Source: Bacteroidota bacterium
GTDB lineage: Bacteria; Bacteroidota; Bacteroidia; Chitinophagales; Saprospiraceae
Assembly (NCBI GenBank): GCA_018222965.1
Contig: JAAEZH010000006.1
Span: 62,001-126,000, forward strand
Length of the DNA: 64,000 nucleotides
Reading direction: 5' to 3'
Below are positions 45,501 through 53,157 of the stretch, one piece after another. Within the stretch, counting starts at the first letter, position 1; every line of letters begins with the position of its first letter. Under the pieces are notes generated by a model, which ran no database searches, was not told the origin of the DNA, and saw only the letters and a program-made list of their open reading frames with translations. The translations under genes and the position numbers were made by a program.

Positions 45501-46268
45501 TTCCAGTAATTTTTCATGGGTCGGATTCAAATAAGCGTGCATCAAAGAAATGGCAATGGCTTCCGGCTTGATCTCGCGGCAGCGATTGATGATGCGGTCG
45601 ACTTCTGTAGTGGTCAGCGACTTGAGGACATGGCCATCGGCGTTGAGTCGTTCCTGCACCTCCAGAACCTCCGACTGGAAACGAGTGCGCGGCGGGATGT
45701 TGAGCTGAAAAAGATCCGGCCGTTGTTGATTGCCGATTTGAAGCAGCTCGCCAAAGCCTTTTGTGATAAGCAAGAGCGTTTTGGCGCCTTTGTGTTCGAG
45801 CAGGGCATTGGTTCCTTTGGTAGTACCCAATCGGAAATGGCAGGGTGGGATCGATTGGTTGAGCGGGGTAGCCGTGAGCAATCGGGCGGCGAGCACCGGG
45901 GCTTCTTCCCGGGCGGTTATTTCGGCGGTTGCGGGGAAAGAATTTTGAAGAGGCTTGTCTGTAGTCAGAATGCCTGAAACCGGATCCAGCGAGCGAATAA
46001 TGTATGTTTTTGTCTTTTTGCCTTTCGGCGAAAGCCGCAACATCCAGTCTGTAAAAATGGGAGGAGCAGGACTCCAATTGTGTTGGATGAGATATTTTCC
46101 CGGGCGGATTTCTTTTTGGATAGTTGCACGCAAAACACCACTGCTGAGCACCTTGGTTCGAAGCCATTTCCCATCCGGGCTGATGGCGATGCAATCGGTG
46201 AATGTTCCGCCGGTGTCGGCTTGAATTTGCCAGATTTTAGCTTTCGTGTCCACCTGCACAAGGTACAT
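42513..46268 (-). CDS. 5-oxoprolinase / N-methylhydantoinase A+B fusion protein
   Basis: 1251 residues. The N-terminal HyuA-like half starts with 'ADTGGTFTDCIAISPDG', the ASKHA-type phosphate loop, and includes 'FRLGTTKGTNALLEHKGA', 'MLSFDMGGTSTDTAHYN' and 'LVAFGGAGGLHACKLAEQ'. The C-terminal HyuB-like half (~720-1251) includes 'FSCGLLDPDGYLLVNAPHI' and 'GGGSGAGPGFAGRDAVHQH'. Fused enzymes of this length are ATP-dependent 5-oxoprolinases, which open 5-oxoproline to glutamate, but hydantoin or acetone-carboxylase-like roles exist in the family. It is a single-gene unit. Its upstream end is 98 bp from the start of a TPR gene on the other strand. Confidence 0.9.
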   Translation of the reverse strand: MYLVQVDTKAKIWQIQADTGGTFTDCIAISPDGKWLRTKVLSSGVLRATIQKEIRPGKYLIQHNWSPAPPIFTDWMLRLSPKGKKTKTYIIRSLDPVSGILTTDKPLQNSFPATAEITAREEAPVLAARLLTATPLNQSIPPCHFRLGTTKGTNALLEHKGAKTLLLITKGFGELLQIGNQQRPDLFQLNIPPRTRFQSEVLEVQERLNADGHVLKSLTTTEVDRIINRCREIKPEAIAISLMHAYLNPTHEKLLEAALRKAGFKVVSASANVASGIGLLARTQTTVINTYLQPVLDDYIQSIKEKISAGKLYLMTSAGGLWPQKNFRPVDSLLSGPAGGVVGAQSIAQRHDFERMLSFDMGGTSTDTAHYNQAFDYNYQSEASDWELLVPALGIETVAAGGGSICYLKHGRLQVGPESAGASPGPACYGAGGPLTITDINLLSGKLDPASLPIPIDPNPALQKLDQLIATLIENNQGTYSREDLLEGFTRIANEKMADAIRRISVAAGFNPADYPLVAFGGAGGLHACKLAEQLNIREIILPKDGGLLSAYGIGQARIQRWAEKQILESWDAVMPSLSDQFSELRDQALQQVQSADNSAEAGIQKEVGLLRFRGQNDSLEIDWEGPEKSLSRFREKYQNRYGHIPDGQLEVVEIRVLAAGPKAETDPEKHSPERAKKSGDQKIIPWASLSSGQQIKGPCILTSPFSTAFIEPGWELEMTDFGDVLVKQHRESKQSKETGEAIQLELFTNRFTAIAREMGAMLQRTAFSVNIRERLDFSCGLLDPDGYLLVNAPHIPVHLGSLGICARLSLAACPVQEGEILITNHPKYGGSHLPDVTLLAPVYDSQKQLAAYVINRAHHAEIGGKSPGSMPPDAKNLAEEGVVIPPTIIAQNGKLDIQKLKSIFNQATYPSRSIAENLADIRAGVASLQKGQQNLKALVDAHGLPRVKTYMDGIRRQAEKALQRALQRIGEGQWEASEKLDDGHKIQLKIKIKNAQISFDFSGSSGVHPGNLNANRSIVYSAILYVLRVLCQDRIPLNEGLLEPVDIILPESFLHPTFPDDPLDCPAVVGGNTEVSQRLTDALLYPFDLAACGQGTMNNFLFGNDRFGYYETIGGGSGAGPGFAGRDAVHQHMTNTRITDPEVLEKRYPVRLCEFSIRKNSGGKGKWSGGNGIVREIEFLEPVTWTLISQHRKEAPYGKKGGDPGMVGEQWLIKKDGEKIRLSGIESRQLEAGDRIRLETPGGGGWEEEM

Positions 46269-46366
46269 TTATTGATGCGAATGCTGTTGGAAGACAAGCC
46301 GGATCTTTGCGGATCAAAGCAGCATTCAACTTTTTCACATATATTGCAAAAATCATAGCGTGCTCG

Positions 46367-47245
46367 ATGAATCAAGCTTTAAATAGGATGGATTTTGGAG
46401 GACGGGCTCCGGAAGAGATGTTGGATGTTGCAAGGGAAGCAGACCGGCAGGGAGACGTGTACACGGCAGTAAAGATTCTTCGAAAGCTAATCAGGACGCA
46501 ACCAGCCTGGGTGCCTCCTTATTGGGAATTGAGTCAGATTTACAAGCGCCGCATGGAGTGGAAGCCGGTGATACACTACGCATTCTGCGTACTTGACCGG
46601 GAATCAGACCGCCGGGAAGCCTGGCAGGATCTTGGTTTGGCTGCCACGGCCATTGGAAAGCTGAAAACGGCAAAACTCGCCTGGCAGAAACTGGAGTATG
46701 CCCACCTCTTACGAAGCGAATCACGGGATACCATAGCACTCAGTTTACAGTCCGACCAGGGCACCGAAGTAGTGATGGCCGAACGGCTCGATCCGGTGCG
46801 TGGACGCGTAATTTCTGTTCCACAACCTTCTTCCGGATTTCGGTTTGATGATGTATTGTTGTTTGATTTACGATCGCCCGATAAGGTGGTTGTGGGAGAC
46901 AAGTCCTTTCCGGTCTTCCGGGGATTGGAGCGCTTGAAAATGGCGCATACACAGACCTTCTCGGCTATTTTGCATACTTCCGATCGGAAGAAACTCGATT
47001 TTTTGCGCAAACTTTGCCGCGACCGGGGCCTCGGTTTTGACAATTGGAGTAAAGCCGAGCGTCAAACAAGCTGGGAACGACCCGAAGGCATGGAGTTTTA
47101 CCGGGAATTACAGCAAGATCCGGAGTCTATTGCTTTTTCAATCGTTGCACTGGCTGGTCGCAAGTCGACTACTGCGCTCGAGGTTTTACGTGCCTGGAAG
47201 CAAATAACCCTGGTGGATTACAACCGACTATTCCGTTTGGGATGA
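46367..47245 (+). CDS. TPR-containing hypothetical protein
   Basis: 292 residues from ATG 46367 (the frame extends to 46307 but with a poorer start). Residues ~15-115 look like three tetratricopeptide repeats ('AREADRQGDVYTAVKILRKL', 'YWELSQIYKRRMEWKPVIHY'). The C-terminal part (~130-290) is a mixed alpha/beta stretch with no known motif. TPR regions are usually protein-binding. A TATATTGC word, close to the -7 box, lies at ~46339. The next gene starts 17 bp downstream, and they probably form an operon. Confidence 0.6.
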   Translation: MNQALNRMDFGGRAPEEMLDVAREADRQGDVYTAVKILRKLIRTQPAWVPPYWELSQIYKRRMEWKPVIHYAFCVLDRESDRREAWQDLGLAATAIGKLKTAKLAWQKLEYAHLLRSESRDTIALSLQSDQGTEVVMAERLDPVRGRVISVPQPSSGFRFDDVLLFDLRSPDKVVVGDKSFPVFRGLERLKMAHTQTFSAILHTSDRKKLDFLRKLCRDRGLGFDNWSKAERQTSWERPEGMEFYRELQQDPESIAFSIVALAGRKSTTALEVLRAWKQITLVDYNRLFRLG

Positions 47246-47262
47246 GACTGAAACGATAATTT

Positions 47263-47868
47263 ATGCGCAGCCTAAACCGTCTCCATTTTTTCTCCGGCAT
47301 TTTTCTGTGTGTTTTTATTAGTCTGCATCTTTTTAATCACCTCTTAGTCTTTTTTGACCCAGAAACACACATCCGGTTCATGGAGATCCTCCGGGTAGTT
47401 TACCGGAATATAGTGGTGGAGGTTTTGCTTATTGGAGCAGTTTATTTGCAAATCTATTCCGGACTAAAGTTGTTGAAAAACAAGTGGCGCTTGCGCAAGC
47501 GAAAGCGCATCATTTTTTATCAGTTGATTACCGGCTTTTACTTATCCTTTTTCCTGGTAATACATACTTCAGCAATATTCGCCGGAAGGCTAATCTTTGA
47601 CCTCGACACCAATTTGTACTTTGGAGCCGCGGGCATAAATCGTTTTCCGCTGAATTTGTTTTTTATTCCATACTATTTTCTGGCAACCATAGCTGTTTTT
47701 TGGCATTTGGCCTGTGCGGTGCAGTTGAAAGCCGGTTCCAAGATTGGCGCCCGGATCCTATTTGTGAGTGGAGTATTTCTTGCGATTGTATTGATTTACG
47801 GACTAAGCAGTGGCTTTGCCGGACTGGAAATTCCTTCGGAGTATTATGTACCTTATGGCCTGAACTAA
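47263..47868 (+). CDS. Four-helix membrane protein, cytochrome b-like
   Basis: 201 residues with about four or five membrane segments. Histidines lie in or at the ends of these segments: 'SLHLFNHLLVFF' (two His), 'FLVIHTSAIF' and 'AVFWHLACAVQ', which would be suitable heme-b ligands, as in succinate dehydrogenase-type or DUF4405-like cytochrome b proteins. It ends with a TAA at 47866-47868 in the same frame as the following rlmF gene and only four codons before rlmF's conserved N-terminus. The heme assignment is inference. Confidence 0.6.
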   Translation: MRSLNRLHFFSGIFLCVFISLHLFNHLLVFFDPETHIRFMEILRVVYRNIVVEVLLIGAVYLQIYSGLKLLKNKWRLRKRKRIIFYQLITGFYLSFFLVIHTSAIFAGRLIFDLDTNLYFGAAGINRFPLNLFFIPYYFLATIAVFWHLACAVQLKAGSKIGARILFVSGVFLAIVLIYGLSSGFAGLEIPSEYYVPYGLN

Positions 47869-47880
47869 ACCAGAAAAACC

Positions 47881-48804
47881 CTGCACCCTCGAAACAAACA
47901 TAACGACCGCTACGACATGGATGCACTCGCGGTGGTGCATCCTCCTTTAAAACCATTTCTTTTCGAATTAAAATACACGGGTCGTACCATCGATTTCTTC
48001 GATCAGGATGCGGTGAAAGCGCTCAATAAAGCCTTGCTGATTAAGCATTACGGGATAAAGAAATGGAATATACCCGATGATTATCTGAGTCCGCCGGTGC
48101 CGGGCCGGGCAGATTATATCCATCATGTTGCCGACCTGCTGGCACTTTCCAATAATGGTAAAATCCCGAAAGGGCCTGGTGTGAAGATGCTCGATATTGG
48201 CACCGGGGCCAATGCGATTTATCCTATCCTGGCTGTCGCCGAATATAGCTGGTTGGTTATTGGAAGTGATTTCGATCCTACGGCCTTAAAAAATGCCGCC
48301 TGGATTGTAGATTCAAATAAAAAACTTATTGATAAAGTCGAGCTGCGCTTGCAGGAGCGTTCAGAGGCAGTTTTTGAGGGTGTTCTCCGACAGGAGGAAT
48401 ACATCGATTTGAGTATCTGTAATCCGCCTTTTTACGCTTCCGCGAATGAAGCTCAAGCAGCCAATGAGCGGAAGAATAAAAACCTGGGCAATTCTCCTTT
48501 CGCCAAAAAGCCCCGAAATTTTGGAGGCAAAGCCAATGAACTGTGGACTCCCGGCGGAGAAGTTGCCTTTGTCAAGACGATGATTCGCGAAAGCAGGAAT
48601 TTCCGAAACCAGGTGCTCTGGTTTAGCAGTCTGGTTTCATCCAGAGACAATTTGCCGGAATTATTGCGATCTTTAGAACAGTCCGGAGCGGAGACTTTAA
48701 AAGTGATTGATATGGAGCAGGGAAATAAAACCAGCCGTATTATTTGCTGGACTTTTCTGAATCCATCGCAGCACAAAGCCTGGGCAGAATATCGATGGTC
48801 ATAA
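47881..48804 (+). CDS. rlmF: 23S rRNA (adenine-N6)-methyltransferase RlmF, probable CTG start
   Basis: 307 residues from CTG 47881, or 295 from ATG 47917. The codons from 47884 to 47916 read HPRNKHNDRYD, the conserved RlmF N-terminus (HPRNxHxxRYD in known members), so the ATG at 47917 would cut it off. No ATG, GTG or TTG lies between this motif and the stop of the previous gene at 47866 in that frame. Downstream features fit: 'GRADYIHHVADLLALS', 'MLDIGTGANAIYPI' for SAM binding, 'CNPPF' (catalytic NPPF motif), and 'LGNSPFAKKPRNFGGKANEL'. RlmF methylates A1618 of 23S rRNA. Product recognition is strong; the start is inference. Confidence 0.93.
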   Translation: MHPRNKHNDRYDMDALAVVHPPLKPFLFELKYTGRTIDFFDQDAVKALNKALLIKHYGIKKWNIPDDYLSPPVPGRADYIHHVADLLALSNNGKIPKGPGVKMLDIGTGANAIYPILAVAEYSWLVIGSDFDPTALKNAAWIVDSNKKLIDKVELRLQERSEAVFEGVLRQEEYIDLSICNPPFYASANEAQAANERKNKNLGNSPFAKKPRNFGGKANELWTPGGEVAFVKTMIRESRNFRNQVLWFSSLVSSRDNLPELLRSLEQSGAETLKVIDMEQGNKTSRIICWTFLNPSQHKAWAEYRWS

Positions 48805-48813
48805 TACCTTACT

Positions 48814-50292
48814 ATGAATCTTAAGCACTTCTACTTGCTGTTTCTCTTTCCCCTGACGGTTTCTGCACAGGATATTTATTTTTCAGATCCGATTCCGGTG
48901 GCAGATAATTCCTATGGGAGCCGGGCTCCCAGGGTAGACCTCTTGGACGATGGCAGTCCCGTGGTATATTTTGGCAAAAGCGGTACCAATCCGCTGCTGC
49001 ATATTGCTCGCTTTTCCGGAGATGCTTTTCTGACACCAGTGCAAATTCCAATCAGCAATCTCGATGTGAATCTGTGGAGCGGAGAATTGGGACCTCAATT
49101 GGCAACTTTCGGAAACACGGTTTACGTGGTTTACGAAGTGTATGGGGAAGGCATTTACCTGTCTACGTCCACGGATGGAGGCGATAATTGGTTGGACCCC
49201 ATCTCTGTGGTCGACTTGCCTGCGGGAAGGTTTGCGACCCTGCCCTCTGTTGGTGTCGATCCTGCTGGTAATCCGGTAGTGAGTTTTGTTACAACTAACT
49301 CATTTGAGCAGGAAGCGCAATACGAAGTAGCTATCAGCACCAACGGTGGTGTGAGTTTTGAACCGACAGTGGTAGCTAATGCTCCTGCCAGTGGAGAGGA
49401 AGTTTGCGAATGTTGTCCGGCAAGTATTGGCACAGATTCTGACGGCCAATTGTTTCTGACCTTTCGAAATAACAATAATAACATTCGGGATATTTGGGTG
49501 TCGAGAGCACCAGGCGTTATGGCCGACTTTGACACAGCTACAGATATAGATGATACCGATTGGGAAATTTTTTCCTGTCCGGCAAGCGGTCCCAACAGCG
49601 TGCAGTCTAACGATGATTGGGTGAGCGTGTTCTTCAGTGCCGGTGCCGGATTCTCCAGCGTCTATGTGAGTGAGCTTGACCGAAACACCATGACTGCTGG
49701 CGGGCAATGGGCCATGCCAACCTTTAACGGAGGAGAAACTACCCAAAATTATCCGCGTATTGCCGGTCAGGGAGATACTTTGGCTATGGTATGGGAAGAA
49801 AGTGCTACCGGCTCAAAAGATGTTTTATTTGCCTGGTCTGATTCTGGAGCATCCAATCTGATTGATGCGTCCTACATACTGGCAGGCGGAGATTTTGCCC
49901 AGCGAAATCCGGATATCGCTTACAGGGACGGATTGTTTCACGTGGTGTACACCGATCAGCTTACCAATCAGGTGATGTATGTTGAGGCCGGTTTTGCGCC
50001 CTTTGTGTCCGTAAAGGAGCCAAAAAAGGAAGTGGTTTCTTTTGGGCTTTCGCCGAATCCTGCCTCCGGTAATTTTGATATTCGTCTTGCTCATGCACTC
50101 GATCAAACGGCCCGGTATAGAGTATTGGAATTGAGCGGGAAGGTCGTTGCTTCAGGCTATGTCAGTCAGGAAGTTACGGCTGTAAGCTGTACCCATTTGC
50201 CGGAAGGCATATATTTTGTTGAAGTTATTTTCGACGAGGCTGTGTCTGGTGCAAACCGAATGACAGAGAAACTGGTCTTGCAACGAAAGTAA
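48814..50292 (+). CDS. T9SS-sorted secreted protein, sialidase/BNR-like propeller
   Basis: 492 residues. A signal peptide (LKHFYLLFLFPLTVSAQ) is followed by a beta-propeller with Asp-box-like turns ('STDGGDNWLDPISVV', 'STNGGVSFEPTVV'), as in the BNR/sialidase-like fold. It ends with a T9SS domain ('FGLSPNPASGNFDIRLAH', 'LPEGIYFVEVIFD'). The sialidase catalytic residues are not obvious, so enzyme activity should not be assumed. The sequence 50044-50057 is one of the iterated CTTTCGCCGAA copies and encodes the LSPN part of the T9SS signal. Confidence 0.75.
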   Translation: MNLKHFYLLFLFPLTVSAQDIYFSDPIPVADNSYGSRAPRVDLLDDGSPVVYFGKSGTNPLLHIARFSGDAFLTPVQIPISNLDVNLWSGELGPQLATFGNTVYVVYEVYGEGIYLSTSTDGGDNWLDPISVVDLPAGRFATLPSVGVDPAGNPVVSFVTTNSFEQEAQYEVAISTNGGVSFEPTVVANAPASGEEVCECCPASIGTDSDGQLFLTFRNNNNNIRDIWVSRAPGVMADFDTATDIDDTDWEIFSCPASGPNSVQSNDDWVSVFFSAGAGFSSVYVSELDRNTMTAGGQWAMPTFNGGETTQNYPRIAGQGDTLAMVWEESATGSKDVLFAWSDSGASNLIDASYILAGGDFAQRNPDIAYRDGLFHVVYTDQLTNQVMYVEAGFAPFVSVKEPKKEVVSFGLSPNPASGNFDIRLAHALDQTARYRVLELSGKVVASGYVSQEVTAVSCTHLPEGIYFVEVIFDEAVSGANRMTEKLVLQRK

Positions 50293-50303
50293 AAATACCC
50301 TCC

Positions 50304-51419
50304 ATGAAATCTTTAAAGATAATCTCAATAGTGAGTTTGTTCTTTTTGAGTCCCGGAATCGTTTTGGGGCAACAGTTTACCAACCCCTTTTTACAGGCGC
50401 AGGAGGATGGCACCCTGGTTCTTACCCAAAAGGGAGCGTCTTTTTTCGCCCGCATGGCACTGGATTGTATGCAGCGGGAATATCCCAACAAGCTCAATCA
50501 GGTGCTTCCGGATTCTTCGATGCTGAAGGAACCCCGCGCTTTGCATCCGGCTTTTTACGGTTGTTTTGACTGGCATTCGAGCGTTCATGGACATTGGATG
50601 TTGACCCGCTTATTGAAGCAATTTCCCAATTTGCCGGAAGCGGAAGAAATTCGGCGAAAGCTGGGAGAAAACCTCACCAAAGAAAACCTGGAAGGTGAAT
50701 TGGCTTATTTCAGGCAATCCAGCAAGTCCTGGGAGCGAATGTATGGCTGGGCCTGGTTGTTAAAACTGGGGCAGGAGCTACAAAGCTGGGAAGATGCGGA
50801 AGGTCAGCAGTGGTATGCCAATATGTTGCCGCTGATTGAAGCCATTCGGGAACGATATCTAAATTTCCTGCCCGTTCAATCCATTCCGGTGCGCACGGGC
50901 GTGCATCCGAATACGGCCTTCGGAATGTCCTTTGCCTGGGATTATGCAGAAGCCACCGCAGACGAGGAATTTATGAGTGCCATCCGCCGCAGGGCTATGG
51001 TCTATTATGGAGAGGATACTAATTGTCCGGCGAGCTGGGAACCCAGTGGCGAGGACTTTCTATCGCCTTGTCTGGAAGAAGCAAATCTAATGGCAAAAGT
51101 ATTGCCGGCTGCTGCTTTTGAAGCCTGGTTTGACCGGTTTATTAAATCCGACGAACTGGAATCTGTTTTACATCCGGTAGCTGTATCGGATCGCTCTGAT
51201 CCGAAGATTGTACATCTGGACGGCTTGAGCCTTAGCCGGGCCTGGTGCCTGTATGGGTTGCGATTGAAAGTAAAGGATGCCGCATTGTCAGATCGTCTGG
51301 TAAAGGCGGCAGCGGAGCATCTCAACTATACCCTGCCAAATATTGCTACGGAGCATTATGAGGGTTCACACTGGTTGGCTTCCTTTGCAGTGTATGCCCT
51401 TTCGGTGAATAAAAAATAA
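50304..51419 (+). CDS. DUF2891 family protein
   Basis: 371 residues, with a possible signal peptide ('ISIVSLFFLSPGIVLGQQ'). 'RALHPAFYGCFDWHSSVHGH' is the family motif of DUF2891 (HPxFYGCxDWHSxVHGH), with several conserved His, Asp and Trp that could bind metal or substrate. 'NTAFGMSFAWDYAEATADEE' and 'WEPSGEDFLSPCLEEANLM' follow and fit the alpha/alpha-toroid-like pattern of the family. No function is known to me. It ends one base before the start of the DUF5691 gene and so may belong to the same transcript. Confidence 0.8.
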   Translation: MKSLKIISIVSLFFLSPGIVLGQQFTNPFLQAQEDGTLVLTQKGASFFARMALDCMQREYPNKLNQVLPDSSMLKEPRALHPAFYGCFDWHSSVHGHWMLTRLLKQFPNLPEAEEIRRKLGENLTKENLEGELAYFRQSSKSWERMYGWAWLLKLGQELQSWEDAEGQQWYANMLPLIEAIRERYLNFLPVQSIPVRTGVHPNTAFGMSFAWDYAEATADEEFMSAIRRRAMVYYGEDTNCPASWEPSGEDFLSPCLEEANLMAKVLPAAAFEAWFDRFIKSDELESVLHPVAVSDRSDPKIVHLDGLSLSRAWCLYGLRLKVKDAALSDRLVKAAAEHLNYTLPNIATEHYEGSHWLASFAVYALSVNKK

Positions 51420-52952
51420 ATGGATCAAAAGCTTTTTTGGGAAGAGGTAATCCGTACGGCCCTGATCGGTACAGATCGTCATCGGCTGGATGCCAATATT
51501 CGGGAATGGTTGGTCGATCGTGGTATTGATCTACCTAAGGAAGGGGCTCAGGAGTTGTTGGCTGCCAGTAGTGTGTTTAGTGTTTTGCAACGCAGCACAG
51601 CACTACCGCCTAAATATGAAGGGAAACTCCCTGAAAAGCTGGAGCAAAAACCTGGCGGTCCTTCGGGCCTGACCCGCATCTCTCGTCGACTACTTCGTGA
51701 GCCTTATCGGAAAGCCCTTCCGGAATTCGTTCGACTCTGCCGCGAAAACAATTTACAACTGCCTCCTGAATCGGTGCCCGCTTTATTGGATCAAGCCTTG
51801 AGCGATGGAAGTCTTCGTAAACATCTGCCTGCCCTGACGGGAAAACTGGGTGCCTGGTTATGTACTCAAAATCCGAAATGGGGTCCTTTGCAATGGGAAG
51901 CATCCATAGAAGACTGGATTGACCATAATCCGGAAGTACAATACGGGTTGCTGTTGAAATTACGGGAGGAATCTCCTTCCTCCGCCCGCCTTTTTCTGGA
52001 GGGGATATGGGAGAAACTGCACCACCATTACAAGCTGCGATTTTTGGGGATCTTCAGAAACTTTTCCGAACCTGCAGATGAGTCATTATTATTGAAAGCG
52101 ATTGAAGACAGCCGACTGGAGGTACGAAAAAAGGCAGCTGTTTTGTTGTTGGAACTGGATGGCAGTCAGATTAGTGAAGTTGCCTGGGATGAAATCCGGC
52201 GGCTTGTGCAAGTGTCCTCTAAATCTTTGAAGATTGACTTCCCGGAATCTCCTTCTAATTTCCTGCAGGAATATCGCTTGCAGGATTCCTCCGAAGTTAA
52301 GGGGCTTTCTCTTCGGGAGTCCTGGTTGTATTTTCTGGTAGTACGCATGTCGCTCGCCAGGTGGAAAAAAGAGGCATCACCGGCCCGTTTATTGGAGGCA
52401 GCATCCGATCACCGGGAAGGTGAAAGTTTGTTGAGAGCCTGGTGGAAGGCCGGACTTCGCAATCCGGATCCCGATTGGAATAAAGCCTGGCTCAACTGGC
52501 TGCTTGATCGACAGCAACTTCCGGATTGGATGTACAAAAAAGACCTGAAGGAGTTGGTTCAAGCGGGGAAAGCTGGTCGGCTAAGCGGAGAAGAGTTAAA
52601 CAAGACACTGAAGCGTGTATTGAGGAAACAGGATGGATTGATCCGCGAAAATAGTGCTTTGCATCTGCTGCTGATGTATGCGCCTCAGGTGTGGAGTAAA
52701 GAGGTGTCCTGGTTGTTCCTCAGTCGGTTTCAGGAATACGTTCAGGAAAGTGAAGCCTACTTCTGGGACAGCTGGCATTATAAAGATCTGTTGCGGGAAG
52801 CATCCTTTCACCTCTGGCCCGGCCTCACTGAAGAACTCACAGAACAATGGGCTTCGGGAGAGATCCATTGGGGCGTGTGGGAGCAGGAAGTCGCCTGGAT
52901 GCTGGATGTGTTGCATTTTCGGAAGGAGTTTTGGGAGGAGCTTGCAGGATGA
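51420..52952 (+). CDS. DUF5691 family protein (HEAT-like)
   Basis: 510 residues. The N-terminal 'WEEVIRTALIGTDRHRLD' resembles the TALxGT[DE]R motif of DUF5691. The rest is largely helical, with repeated Leu/Trp-rich helices ('LRVDSLLLKAIEDSRLEVRK' style; seen as 'LLKAIEDSRLEVRKKAAVLL'), like HEAT or armadillo repeats. DUF5691 genes are regularly found with MoxR-type ATPase, DUF5682 and often vWA or SWIM genes. Here MoxR and DUF5682 follow, but no vWA or SWIM gene is in the window. It lies directly after the DUF2891 gene. Confidence 0.8.
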   Translation: MDQKLFWEEVIRTALIGTDRHRLDANIREWLVDRGIDLPKEGAQELLAASSVFSVLQRSTALPPKYEGKLPEKLEQKPGGPSGLTRISRRLLREPYRKALPEFVRLCRENNLQLPPESVPALLDQALSDGSLRKHLPALTGKLGAWLCTQNPKWGPLQWEASIEDWIDHNPEVQYGLLLKLREESPSSARLFLEGIWEKLHHHYKLRFLGIFRNFSEPADESLLLKAIEDSRLEVRKKAAVLLLELDGSQISEVAWDEIRRLVQVSSKSLKIDFPESPSNFLQEYRLQDSSEVKGLSLRESWLYFLVVRMSLARWKKEASPARLLEAASDHREGESLLRAWWKAGLRNPDPDWNKAWLNWLLDRQQLPDWMYKKDLKELVQAGKAGRLSGEELNKTLKRVLRKQDGLIRENSALHLLLMYAPQVWSKEVSWLFLSRFQEYVQESEAYFWDSWHYKDLLREASFHLWPGLTEELTEQWASGEIHWGVWEQEVAWMLDVLHFRKEFWEELAG

Positions 52953-52967
52953 TTTCCGATTGAATTT

Positions 52968-53127
52968 CCGACATGACATGTGGCTCGACATGTCATGTCG
53001 AGTAAAGTGGTTTGCCGGTACTTGGTTTGTAAAATATTGATAATCAGTATCATATGGCTTTATTGGGCGGCTATATGCAATTGCACATAGCCGTCCACAT
53101 GTCATGTCGAGTAACATGTCATGTCGG
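52968..53127. repeat. Four-copy CATGTCATG palindrome array between DUF5691 and MoxR genes
   Basis: Core copies: CGACATGACATGT at 52969-52981, ACATGTCATGTCG at 52988-53000, 53097-53109 and 53114-53126. The second is part of CGACATGTCATGTCG (52986-53000), a perfect 15-bp palindrome around T. An 18-bp direct repeat, ACATGTCATGTCGAGTAA, occurs at 52988-53005 and 53097-53114. The outermost arms, CCGACATGACATGT and ACATGTCATGTCGG, are exact inverse complements. Between the pairs, CGGCTATATGCAA/TTGCACATAGCCG (53069-53094) forms a stem with one mismatch. Confidence 0.85.
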
Positions 53128-53157
53128 TTTTCCCCCACAAACCCGTAGATTTGACTT

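Noticed and set aside
45514-46194. ORFs on both strands within the 5-oxoprolinase gene
   Set aside because: They are overlapping shadows of a gene whose motifs are continuous through the region.
48814-50292. Sialidase enzyme
   Set aside because: Asp-box turns fit a propeller but the catalytic Arg triad, Tyr and Glu could not be identified, so only a sialidase-like fold is called.
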